The position numbers and the translations under genes are program-made. A stretch of DNA of 41,224 bases from an uncultured Bacilli bacterium (GTDB lineage Bacteria > Bacillota_I > Bacilli_A > ML615J-28 > CAG-698), in contig CANQVW010000003.1 in assembly GCA_947627395.1 (NCBI GenBank), positions 1 through 41,224 of the forward strand. The letters are read 5' to 3'. A model generated the notes under the pieces. The model worked only from the letters and a program-made list of their open reading frames with translations. It had not been told where the DNA came from and did not search any database. Position 1 is the stretch's first letter. Each line of letters begins with the position of its first letter. Shown in pieces: positions 8,882-17,635 of the stretch.

Positions 8882-9643
8882 ATGAGGAAAATTATGAAAA
8901 AGAAACTCTCCTATATTATTACGTTAAGTTTATTTTTATTATGTAGTTTTGCTTTAGGTAGTTTTTGTATTTATGCAAAATATAAACAAGAAAAAGAACA
9001 AAGTACTTCTTTATCCTTTCAAAAAAGTTATTTAAATATATCTAATCCTCAAACAAAAGAGTTTATATTAGATGAGAATCAAAGATTTTCTATTGAAGTA
9101 TCGAATACACTTTATGGAAATATGACTCCTTTTGATTTAATTTATGACATTGAAATTGTAGATGAAGTTCATGGGATAGAAAACACATTGCTTCAAAAAA
9201 GTGAGGAAGAACTGAAAGCAACAGGAACAGAAAATAAAAATATTTATAGTGATCTTTTACTGAGTAGTGGAGGAAATGAAATTCACCATGTTACTGTCAC
9301 TTTGACATCTACTTCAGGATATCATCAATTCATTCAAAACACATTTGATGTATCTATAGCAACCAATTTACAAGAAAAAATATCCTACGAACTTTTAGAT
9401 ATGCCTGGAAATATTGCTAGTATTTTTAAAATTACCATTCCAGATTTATATCGTAAGAGGGACGTTACTTTTAATATTCAATTTCCAGCTACTCTTGTTT
9501 TACAAGAAAATTCATTGGTGGATTCTTTAACCAACGAAAACTTAAAGACAACTTTAGAAAGAGGTGGAAATTATACTTTTTATTTTTTTAAAGAGGATAT
9601 CAATCAAATCTATACATTAGATCAATTTCAAATAAGGTGGTAA
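8882..9643 (+). CDS. Secreted TasA-like protein with AKY-type signal peptide
   Basis: KKKLSYIITLSLFLLCSFALGSFCIYAKYKQEKEQSTSLSFQKSYLNI. Alternate ATG at 8894. Confidence 0.55.
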   Translation: MRKIMKKKLSYIITLSLFLLCSFALGSFCIYAKYKQEKEQSTSLSFQKSYLNISNPQTKEFILDENQRFSIEVSNTLYGNMTPFDLIYDIEIVDEVHGIENTLLQKSEEELKATGTENKNIYSDLLLSSGGNEIHHVTVTLTSTSGYHQFIQNTFDVSIATNLQEKISYELLDMPGNIASIFKITIPDLYRKRDVTFNIQFPATLVLQENSLVDSLTNENLKTTLERGGNYTFYFFKEDINQIYTLDQFQIRW

Positions 9644-9647
9644 ATAA

Positions 9648-12600
9648 ATGAAAACACGTCAAACTTTAAGAAAAATTCTTTTTTTAGGAATTTTATTTAG
9701 CCTACTCAGTGTATCTTTTTTTGTTCCAAATACATATGCATCGATATGGGATCAAGAAGTTAATACACAGTGGTATCAAAAAGCAAAGAAAGAATATCAT
9801 ATTACAAGTCCAGCCGAGTTCGCTGGTTTATCTACAATTGTTTCTGGTGTGGGAGAAATTCAAGATTCTTTTCTTGGAAAAACCATTTATATAGAAGAAG
9901 ATCTTCTTATCAATGATTTATCCTTTCCAACCATCGGAACAGAAGAATATTCTTTTGAAGGGACATTGGATGGAAAAAATCATTTTCTTGAAGGAGTTCT
10001 TTTTGAGGATGGATTTGGTTTATTTCCCATTCTAAAAGGAACTATTAAAAATGTGAAAATAAAACAAGTTACACTTTCAAATTATAAAGATTCTTTTGGA
10101 ATTATAACCAATATCAATCAAGGAACCATTCGAAATTGTTCCATTGAAGAGATTACACTTCTACCTGAAGAAGATATAGAGATTTCTTCTTTTGGAATTG
10201 TTTCAGGAATCAATGAAGGAATCATCGACCAAGTAAAAGTCCATGGTTTTATGGAAATTGCTTTAAAAAACATGTATGTAGGTGGGATTAGTGGTATCAA
10301 TCATGGAGAAATCAAGGAATGTCAAAACGATATTGAAATTACGTCAAACAATGATTATTTAGGTGGAATTGTTGGAAAAAATGAAGGATTTATTAGTGAC
10401 TGTTTGAATCAAGGAAATATGATTTCTTCAGGTTCTTATATTGGTGGAATTGTTGGAATAAATGAGGGTGGAAGAATACAATATGTGACCAATACAGGAA
10501 CTATCACGGGTGAAAAAGATTCTATTGGTGGTCTTGTTGGAGAAATGATAGAAGGTACTTTATCTTCATCACTCAATCAAGGGGAAGTTTTAGGAGCAAT
10601 AAATAGTTCATATATAGGTGGTCTTGTTGGAAAAATGACATCCTCTCATCTTGAGTTATGTTCTAATGAAGCCAATATCAATTTAACAAGCGATTTATCT
10701 ACGAATCAAGGAAAATATGTAGGTGGTCTTATTGGATATATGACTTCAAGTACATTATCTAATTCAGTCCAAAAAGAAAATAAAGTTCAAGGAGAAGATT
10801 ACGTTGGAGGTGTTATTGGATATCTAGAATCAGGGGATGTTGAATATGTTTTAACATCCGCTATCACGCAAAATATAGAAGATAAAAACTGTTCATCCAT
10901 CGCAAACATTTTATCTCCCAACATTGCAAAGTTTCTTTACACATTTACAACAGAAGACACCCCACCTACTTTAGTGGGATCTTTCATTGCAAAAGAAAGA
11001 ATTACAAAAGAAGTATTTTTATTATTCACATCATTATCCAATACCAAGAGGGATTCATGGAGTATTGATCAAGAAACGATAGAGCTTTCCTATATTGGTG
11101 CTAAAGATATTTTACCAATTTTTAAAACTTGGGTGGATGTTGCTCTTTATATGGAAAGAGGAAAAGAAACGAATGGAGTATTAAGAGATGATATTTTAAA
11201 AGAATGTCAAACTAAGAAGTCTTTTACCATTACAAAGCCAGAACAACTTGCATGGATTATGTATCAAATGAATCAAAACGCTTCTTTTCAAAATCTTCAT
11301 CTTCAATTAGGAAATGATATTGATATGAGTGGAAAAACTTATCAAAATGGACAACCATTAGAATGGTATCCGATATCCGATTCCCCTGTGAATGCATTTC
11401 AAGGAATTTTTGATGGAAGAAATTATGCAATTTTAAATCTTGTGATGAATCAAAACACTCCTTATACAGGGCTTTTTGGATATACTTCGGAACAAGCTTT
11501 GATTCAAAACCTTATTTTAGAGGCAGAAATTACGGGAAATATGTATGTTGGATCTGTAGTTGGATATCATTGGGGAACCATTACAAACTGCAAGATCAAA
11601 CAAGTAAGTATTCATAAATCAAGTGGATATACGGGAGGAATTGTTGGGTACAACGAAGGAATCATCACTCATTCTATCGTTCAAAGAATTGATGTAGTTG
11701 ATGGAGGATATTATTTAGGTGGTCTTGTTGGAATGAATACAGGAAAAATCGAAGATTGTAAAACCCAAAATGGAACGCTTCAAGGTGCATATTATGTGGG
11801 CGGCATTGTTGGTGGAAATATGAACAATATTACACAGTGTAGTAATGCTTGTAGCATCACATCATGTGATAAAGGAAGCTTTCATGGAACAGGAGGAATT
11901 GTTGGAATACATCAATTAGGTCAAATTACTTCTTGTTATAACCAAGGAAATATTGAAGGATCTATTTCAATTGGTGGGATTGTTGGATATCTTAAAAGTG
12001 GTCAAGTCAAAACTTGTTACAATATCGGAAAAGTTCAAGGAATGGAAAGCATAGGAGGAATTGTTGGAAAAGGAAGTGGATGTATTGAAGAAGCGTTCAA
12101 TACAGAAGAAATCACATTTTTAAACACAATGGCGGGTGGAATTGCTGGTACATTTGATGGAACCATCGAAAATTGTTACAACACAGGAATTGTAAACGCA
12201 AAACAGTTCTTTGCTGGAATTGTAGGTAAATTAGAAAAAGGATTTTTACGTACTTGTTATGTTAGAATTTTAGATGAAGAATATTTACCTTCATTCATTG
12301 TCGGATATTTCAATGGAACGATGGAGAATTGTTACACTTTATCCCAAGATTTAGATTCTTCAAATTCTTTCTTATATCAAGATAAAACAAACACATCAGA
12401 AGTCATTTCATCATCTTCACTCATTCTATCGCAGATGACATGCACAAGTTTAGAAGATCCATTATTTGTTATGGAAGGTTTTTCCTCTTCACCATGGACA
12501 ATATTTTTATCAAAAGAGAATCAATATTATTTTCCAGTATTAACTTCCTTTTTGGATTCTTCAATATATCAAGTAAGAAAAGATGCTATGCAAAGTACAA

Positions 12601-13679
12601 GCTATTTTCTTTTCTCAATTCCTACACTTGGAATCGAAAGCTTTGCTTCTAATCAATGGAATTATCAATTATCAGAAATTCTTCCAAGAGAGGAAATAAA
12701 AGAGGATTTAAAAGGATTTTTATGTTTTCATTTATATAGTTATTCATCTAGTTCTACCTTAACTTCTTTTTCACTTCAAGCAACAAATGAAGAACTTTGT
12801 TTACCAGTAAATACTTTCATTTCTTGTGTTGTCCTAGACCATCAAGGAAAAAGAATTTATGTAAAACAAAACAAAGTTCAAAATGAAAATATGATTTGGG
12901 AATTACCAAATTCATGTATCATTGAAGAAGATACATTTATTACGATTTTATTTTATCTAACTTTTCCAGAAGAAATATCAACTTTCTCATGTTCTGTTCA
13001 ATTGCAAGGAACATTTGAAAATCAGTATCAAGAAATTCCATCTCATCCTGTTACATTATCTTATGAAAAAGAAGAAGATGAAATCTTTCATTCCTTAGAT
13101 TTATGTGATAATGGCATGATTATTCATATCTTAGAAGATTTAAAACAAAATGTGCAAGGAAAAATACTTCTTTATGTACTTTTAGAAGATGAAGAAGGTT
13201 TCCATTTAGCACTTTCTTCTAATGAGAAAGAAATTTATCTAAGCGATTTACCTGTTGGAAAGTATACATTGACCATCAAAAAATATTGGGTGTCTTTAGA
13301 GGACTCATACGCCCTAGGAGGACAATATATTTCTAGTTTTACAGAGGAAGTATCCATCACCGGAAAAGATATTTTTAAACTTCCAGAAGAGGAAGAGCAC
13401 TCAAAAACAGTTTTAGTAATCGATCAAAATCAAAAAAGAATATTTCAAGAAGAAGAAGATATTCAAATTCAATTTACTTATCCAATAGAAAAAGAAACAC
13501 TTTATTATGAATTATATCAAAAACAAAATCAAAACTATGAACAACTGATTGAAAAAACACCAGTAACATTGTTATCAAATACCATCTTTAATTATAATAA
13601 TACCTTAGAAAAAGGAACTTATCGTTTTATCTTTTATCTAAAAGATGCGAAAATGATTTATAATATTTTAGTTGTATAA
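9648..13679 (+). CDS. Large secreted GLUG-repeat surface protein
   Basis: Signal peptide (ILFLGILFSLLSVSFFVPNTYASIWD). About 16-17 GLUG-type repeats (GGIVGxNEGxI...) in two arrays. Confidence 0.85.
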   Translation: MKTRQTLRKILFLGILFSLLSVSFFVPNTYASIWDQEVNTQWYQKAKKEYHITSPAEFAGLSTIVSGVGEIQDSFLGKTIYIEEDLLINDLSFPTIGTEEYSFEGTLDGKNHFLEGVLFEDGFGLFPILKGTIKNVKIKQVTLSNYKDSFGIITNINQGTIRNCSIEEITLLPEEDIEISSFGIVSGINEGIIDQVKVHGFMEIALKNMYVGGISGINHGEIKECQNDIEITSNNDYLGGIVGKNEGFISDCLNQGNMISSGSYIGGIVGINEGGRIQYVTNTGTITGEKDSIGGLVGEMIEGTLSSSLNQGEVLGAINSSYIGGLVGKMTSSHLELCSNEANINLTSDLSTNQGKYVGGLIGYMTSSTLSNSVQKENKVQGEDYVGGVIGYLESGDVEYVLTSAITQNIEDKNCSSIANILSPNIAKFLYTFTTEDTPPTLVGSFIAKERITKEVFLLFTSLSNTKRDSWSIDQETIELSYIGAKDILPIFKTWVDVALYMERGKETNGVLRDDILKECQTKKSFTITKPEQLAWIMYQMNQNASFQNLHLQLGNDIDMSGKTYQNGQPLEWYPISDSPVNAFQGIFDGRNYAILNLVMNQNTPYTGLFGYTSEQALIQNLILEAEITGNMYVGSVVGYHWGTITNCKIKQVSIHKSSGYTGGIVGYNEGIITHSIVQRIDVVDGGYYLGGLVGMNTGKIEDCKTQNGTLQGAYYVGGIVGGNMNNITQCSNACSITSCDKGSFHGTGGIVGIHQLGQITSCYNQGNIEGSISIGGIVGYLKSGQVKTCYNIGKVQGMESIGGIVGKGSGCIEEAFNTEEITFLNTMAGGIAGTFDGTIENCYNTGIVNAKQFFAGIVGKLEKGFLRTCYVRILDEEYLPSFIVGYFNGTMENCYTLSQDLDSSNSFLYQDKTNTSEVISSSSLILSQMTCTSLEDPLFVMEGFSSSPWTIFLSKENQYYFPVLTSFLDSSIYQVRKDAMQSTSYFLFSIPTLGIESFASNQWNYQLSEILPREEIKEDLKGFLCFHLYSYSSSSTLTSFSLQATNEELCLPVNTFISCVVLDHQGKRIYVKQNKVQNENMIWELPNSCIIEEDTFITILFYLTFPEEISTFSCSVQLQGTFENQYQEIPSHPVTLSYEKEEDEIFHSLDLCDNGMIIHILEDLKQNVQGKILLYVLLEDEEGFHLALSSNEKEIYLSDLPVGKYTLTIKKYWVSLEDSYALGGQYISSFTEEVSITGKDIFKLPEEEEHSKTVLVIDQNQKRIFQEEEDIQIQFTYPIEKETLYYELYQKQNQNYEQLIEKTPVTLLSNTIFNYNNTLEKGTYRFIFYLKDAKMIYNILVV

Positions 13680-13795
13680 CAAAATTGATCGATATTTATT
13701 AACCTTGAATCGAAAAATCTTGTAAATAGAATCCAAATATTATATAATGAATGCAAAGTATTTCATATATAATAGAGCCTCTATAGCTTTAAAAT

Positions 13796-13833
13796 AAAAA
13801 AACTCTCTTGTATATAGATATAAGGGAGTTTTT
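13796..13833 (+). terminator. Rho-independent terminator of the GLUG operon
   Basis: AACTCTCTT...AAGGGAGTT followed by T tract. Confidence 0.7.
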
Positions 13834-13863
13834 CGTTTACTACCTATTTAAGAGGTGCATGAA

Positions 13864-14117
13864 ATGAAAATTGTAAAATATATTCGTGTATATTTGCATT
13901 TTTTGATGCAATAGTAGGAAATGGCAGTAATGTTGGATTTAAAGAAGTCATGAGTGGGATAGCTTCAGTGTTATTTATTGTTTTAATATATTTTACTTCA
14001 TTAAACGTATTAGAAAGATAGACAAAGCAAAAATATAAAATTAATAGTTTATGTTCCATAGGAATAACAATTTTGTTCATATCTTTGATAGTTTTGGGGT
14101 TAATAATTATTGAATAA
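13864..14117 (+). pseudogene. Decayed small membrane-protein gene
   Basis: ATGAAAATTGTAAAATATATTCG start is frameshifted into CIFAFFDAIVGNGSNVGFKEVMSGIASVLFIVLIYFTSLNVLER*TKQKYKINSLCSIGITILFISLIVLGLIIIE*, which has an in-frame TAG. Confidence 0.4.
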
Positions 14118-14257
14118 TTATTTTAAAGAACATAAACTTATAGGTGTATACTATCTCATTTTACGATGTTGAATTTGAAATAGATAGATTTGATTGTGAT
14201 ATTTTAGATATTTAAATATAAATTTAAATCATCTACTAGCATGATGCGATTGAATAA

Positions 14258-14593
14258 ATGAAAGAGGTAAATATGATTTATACTGACAAGGAAAAGCAAA
14301 TTGCAAAAGAATTTATTGATTGTAAGATCCCAAATTATATGTATGATTATGATGAAGAATTTAAAAAAACACATCATTTAGATATGGATACTATGGAATA
14401 TTATGAAGCATTATTTGATTATGCTCATTGTATTTTAGATGATTATAAACTTGAATCTAATTTTTCAAAAGCCTTAAGAAACAAAGAATTATACTTTTTG
14501 ATTATGAAGCAAAAGAAAAACATTATTCAAAAACATTTTTCTAATAAAGTAAGTATGTTATTTGAAGTAATAAAAAAATATATAGAAATTTAA
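14258..14593 (+). CDS. Hypothetical protein (111 aa)
   Basis: Open ORF with plausible composition. ATGAAAGAGG/ATGATTTATACTG alternate starts. No recognised domain. Confidence 0.5.
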   Translation: MKEVNMIYTDKEKQIAKEFIDCKIPNYMYDYDEEFKKTHHLDMDTMEYYEALFDYAHCILDDYKLESNFSKALRNKELYFLIMKQKKNIIQKHFSNKVSMLFEVIKKYIEI

Positions 14594-14677
14594 ATAGAAT
14601 ATTTCTTTATTTATATTTCAATGAAGTTTTTACTATGTGATTACCTTAGATAGAAATTTTTGAATTCTAAAATTGTC

Positions 14678-14706
14678 TTGACTTTCACGATGTTTTTTGA
14701 TAAAAT
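14678..14706 (+). promoter_or_regulatory. Sigma-A-type promoter of the MATE transcript
   Basis: TTGACT (14678-14683), 17-nt spacer, TAAAAT (14701-14706). Confidence 0.65.
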
Positions 14707-14730
14707 ATCAATGTAAAAATAATAGAGCTT

Positions 14731-14834
14731 AACGACACATGTGGCGCTTTCCAGCGTGTAAATCTGATTACGGTACGGAAGCGGTCGCAAGTGTCTTTTT
14801 TTATGAACGACACAAGTTTTTTGTGTCGTTTTGC
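14731..14834 (+). ncRNA. Riboswitch-like leader plus intrinsic terminator upstream of MATE gene; candidate guanidine-IV (mepA motif)
   Basis: GACAC(14734-14738)/GTGTC(14791-14795) closing stem, with inner helices TGTGGC/GTCGCA, CGCTT(T)CC/GGAAGCG and GTAA/TTAC. Then AACGACAC..GTGTCGTTTT terminator (14806-14834), whose 3' arm is also complementary to the leader 5' strand. Confidence 0.6.
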
Positions 14835-14852
14835 TCTTATTTGGAGGGATTT

Positions 14853-16247
14853 ATGGAAAATAATGATTATCTTGGCAAAGAAAAAATAGGAAAACTTCTT
14901 TTAAAGTTTGCGATACCCTGTATTCTTTCTTTGATTATTTCTTGCCTTTACAATATCGTCAATCAAATATTTGTAGGGAATAGTAAAGTTGGATATTTAG
15001 GAAATGCAGCAACAGGGGTCATTTTTCCCATTACGGTCATTGGATGGGGACTTTCCTTATTTTTTGGAGATGGTGCTGCTGCGTGGCTATCTGTTTCTTT
15101 AGGTGAGGGAAAAGGTGAAAAAATTCATCAATGTGTTGGAAATGCACTTCTTGCTTCATTTTTATCAGGATGTATTGTCATACTCATTGCTTATCTATGG
15201 GGTGATTCTCTATTAATGCTTTTAGGTGGAACAGAGGCAAATCTTTCTCTTGCTCATGATTATGGAATCATTATTTATGCCATGATGCCCCTTGCACTTG
15301 TACAAAATTCTCTTGCCGCAATTATTCGTGCTGATGGAGCACCCAAATATGCTATGTTTGCCATGGCTATGGGGGCAGTTATAAATATTATTGGGGATCC
15401 CATTGCAATTTATGCACTTGATCTTGGAATAAAGGGAGCTGCTTATGCAACAATTTTGGGTCAGTTTACTAGCTTTATCATTTGCATCTTTTATTTAAGA
15501 AAAAGTAAAACTTTTAAAATTAAATTAAAAAGTTTTCTTCCAGATTTAAAAATTTTAGTAAAAATTATGACACTAGGTGCATCAAGCTTTTTCACCCAAC
15601 TATGTATTGTTGCTACAACAGTCGTTAATAATATCTTATTTGTACAATATGGAATGAAAAGTGAGTTTGGTGCAGACATACCTCTTGCAGCATTTGTTGT
15701 CATCATGAAATTATTTCAGATTGTTTTAAACATTGCCTTTGGAATTGCAGCAGGAAGTCAGCCGATTATTGGTTATAATTATGGTGCAAAACACTATGAG
15801 AGAGTAAAACAAATTTTTAAACTTATGTTGATATCAACAACAGTAATTTGTCTTGTGTTTACCATGTTATTTGAACTATTCCCACGTGCATTTATATCTA
15901 TGTTTGGCGCAGGTGGAGGACAAGAGGGACTTGATATTGAACTTTACATGAAATTTGCAATTCCATGTATTAGAATTTATTTAATGTTCATTGTGTTTAC
16001 TTGTTTGCAAAAGACCGTTTCCATCTTTTTACAATCTATTGGACAGGCAAAACTTGCTACACCACTCTCATTCCTTCGAGATATTTTATTGATTCTATTC
16101 GCGTTTCTTGTTCCTATTAAACTGGGTGTTATGGGTGTTGCATGGGCTGCACCAATTGCTGATGCAGTGGCAATGCTCATCACTTTACCTATAATCCTAT
16201 GGATAATATCCAATAGATATAAATATCTAATGGACAATATCAAATAG
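14853..16247 (+). CDS. MATE family efflux transporter (MepA-like)
   Basis: 12-TM MATE sequence (KLLLKFAIPCILSLIISCLYNIVNQIFVGN, IIRADGAPKYAMFAMAMGAVINIIGDPIAIY, AAGSQPIIGYNYGAKHYERVKQ). ATG 14853 has GGAGGG SD; the ORF-track start at 14739 lies inside the structured leader. Confidence 0.93.
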   Translation: MENNDYLGKEKIGKLLLKFAIPCILSLIISCLYNIVNQIFVGNSKVGYLGNAATGVIFPITVIGWGLSLFFGDGAAAWLSVSLGEGKGEKIHQCVGNALLASFLSGCIVILIAYLWGDSLLMLLGGTEANLSLAHDYGIIIYAMMPLALVQNSLAAIIRADGAPKYAMFAMAMGAVINIIGDPIAIYALDLGIKGAAYATILGQFTSFIICIFYLRKSKTFKIKLKSFLPDLKILVKIMTLGASSFFTQLCIVATTVVNNILFVQYGMKSEFGADIPLAAFVVIMKLFQIVLNIAFGIAAGSQPIIGYNYGAKHYERVKQIFKLMLISTTVICLVFTMLFELFPRAFISMFGAGGGQEGLDIELYMKFAIPCIRIYLMFIVFTCLQKTVSIFLQSIGQAKLATPLSFLRDILLILFAFLVPIKLGVMGVAWAAPIADAVAMLITLPIILWIISNRYKYLMDNIK

Positions 16248-16268
16248 ATATGAATATCTATTTGATAT
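16237..16268. repeat. Perfect 15-bp inverted repeat, 2-nt loop, with an adjacent degenerate copy (about 16206-16236)
   Basis: ATATCAAATAGATAT-GA-ATATCTATTTGATAT. Overlaps the MATE stop codon. Confidence 0.75.
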
Positions 16269-16346
16269 GAAAACTTAAATGACAAAATCTAAATTGATTT
16301 AAAAATTCTTTTTTGAAAGTTTCATTTTTTCGAATAAGAACATAAA

Positions 16347-16383
16347 AAAGTAGAACCTATATTTAAAGTTCTACTCTTTTTTC
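16347..16383. terminator. Rho-independent terminator
   Basis: AGTAGAAC CTATATTTAAA GTTCTACT followed by CTTTTTT. Confidence 0.75.
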
Positions 16384-16421
16384 ATTGTAATGAATTATTT
16401 TATTTCATTTGAATTAAGTAA

Positions 16422-16700
16422 TCAGATATGTCTATAAAATACAGGATAGGATGGATATGGATAGTATTGCACAGGTTGTTGATACTGATATTGATATTGC
16501 ACGGGAGCTTGTTGTTGTGCTTTATTATTACCAGCAACAAACCAGAAAGGTGCTGAAATAGCAGCTCCTGCAATGAACGGAACTAAAAATCCTCCAAAAC
16601 GATCTTCTTGTTCAGGATAGATAGGTTTAGGTGGAGGACAATTTTCATTTCTCCAAACCTGTCTTGGATAAATATTTTTAAACACAGCTTTATTCATCAT
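16422..16700 (-). CDS. Small Tyr/Gln/Pro-rich protein with central hydrophobic segment; spore coat-like candidate
   Basis: GGFLVPFIAGAAISAPFWFVAG hydrophobic segment and C-terminal APVQYQYQYQQPVQYYPYPSYPVFYRHI. GGAG SD before ATG at 16700 (track start is an upstream TTG). Confidence 0.6.
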   Translation of the reverse strand: MMNKAVFKNIYPRQVWRNENCPPPKPIYPEQEDRFGGFLVPFIAGAAISAPFWFVAGNNKAQQQAPVQYQYQYQQPVQYYPYPSYPVFYRHI

Positions 16701-16711
16701 CAAAGACTCCT

Positions 16712-16740
16712 TTCTTTATAAATTATGTTTTGAAAGATGT
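16712..16740 (-). promoter_or_regulatory. Candidate sigma-K promoter for the 16422-16700 gene (approximate span)
   Basis: On the minus strand: CACC, 16-nt spacer (AAAACATCTTTCAAAA), CATAATTTA, matching mACm-N16-CATAnnnTA. Followed by AAAGGAG and the start codon. Confidence 0.45.
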
Positions 16741-16753
16741 TTTGGTGACAAGA

Positions 16754-17551
16754 TTATAATTCAAAGTTTGAAAAAAGATATTCTTCTAGCGTTAAATCAT
16801 TTTTCATAATATCACCTGCTATATTTTTTCCAACGTATCGAAAATGCCATGGTTCATAAGGATATCCAGTAATATTTTCCTTTCCCTTAGGATATCGAAG
16901 AATAAATCCAAATTCAAAAGCATGATTGATCAGTAATTGATATTCTTTTGTATAAGCAAAATGATCCGTTAGACCATGTTCTAATGTTGAGAGATCTAAG
17001 CAAAGCCCTGTTTGATGTTCCGAAAACCCAGGTAAAGCACAATAATCTGGGTGAGTTGCATGCTCATAAATTTCTTCTTGACGCATGTAATCTCTAAAGC
17101 CTGAAAAGACATAAAGACGAGATAGTTCTAAGGTGTCTATCATTTCTAAATAAGCAATTAAAACTTGTTTTTGAATCATAATATCTTTTTTAGTACATAA
17201 AATTGGATACTCTTGTAACGAAACTAGTAAAGGAGTAGCTTCTTTATCTAAATAAAAATGTTTATTTACGAGTGTTAAATAAGAAGAAGGTAAAGCAGCA
17301 GGTTGAATATTAGATAAATAATAATAATTAATTGTTTCTAAATATGTATAATTGTTTTTTTCTCTGAGTTCTTCTAAAGCAAAAAAATCATGTACATCAA
17401 ATCTTTTAAAAGGAAGGTATGAAGCAATATCTTCTGTTGTTAAATGGTTCATTCTTAAAAAAGTTTCAAGTTCATTTTCCTTTTTTTGATGACAAGAAGT
17501 TAAAATGGGAAAACTAAAACAAAATAAAAAGAAAAGCCATATTTTTTTCAT
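16754..17551 (-). CDS. VanY-type D-alanyl-D-alanine carboxypeptidase, lipoprotein
   Basis: Lipobox (FSFPILTSC); YVFSGFRDYMRQEEIYEHA, SEHQTGLCLDLS, EPWHFRYVG motifs. Confidence 0.88.
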   Translation of the reverse strand: MKKIWLFFLFCFSFPILTSCHQKKENELETFLRMNHLTTEDIASYLPFKRFDVHDFFALEELREKNNYTYLETINYYYLSNIQPAALPSSYLTLVNKHFYLDKEATPLLVSLQEYPILCTKKDIMIQKQVLIAYLEMIDTLELSRLYVFSGFRDYMRQEEIYEHATHPDYCALPGFSEHQTGLCLDLSTLEHGLTDHFAYTKEYQLLINHAFEFGFILRYPKGKENITGYPYEPWHFRYVGKNIAGDIMKNDLTLEEYLFSNFEL

Positions 17552-17635
17552 ATTTATAGTATTTGAAAAAAAAGAAAATTAATGTATGAATTTTTTTCCT
17601 TTTGTGTTAAAATGATAGATAAGGAAGGTAATGAT

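Noticed and set aside
10281-12330. Regularly spaced repeats resembling a CRISPR array
   Set aside because: They are in-frame, degenerate GLUG protein repeats of variable spacing, not identical repeats with unique spacers.
14739-14852. 38-aa N-terminal extension of the MATE ORF
   Set aside because: It translates the structured leader and terminator; the SD-preceded ATG at 14853 starts a normal MATE N-terminus.
15977-16285. 102-aa minus-strand ORF over the MATE 3' end
   Set aside because: Antisense to a well-supported gene, includes the palindrome region.
17582-17589. CATACATT on the minus strand as a sigma-E promoter for the VanY-like gene
   Set aside because: -10 match only; no acceptable -35 at 14-15 nt and no good SD. 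Such octamers are expected by chance in AT-rich DNA.
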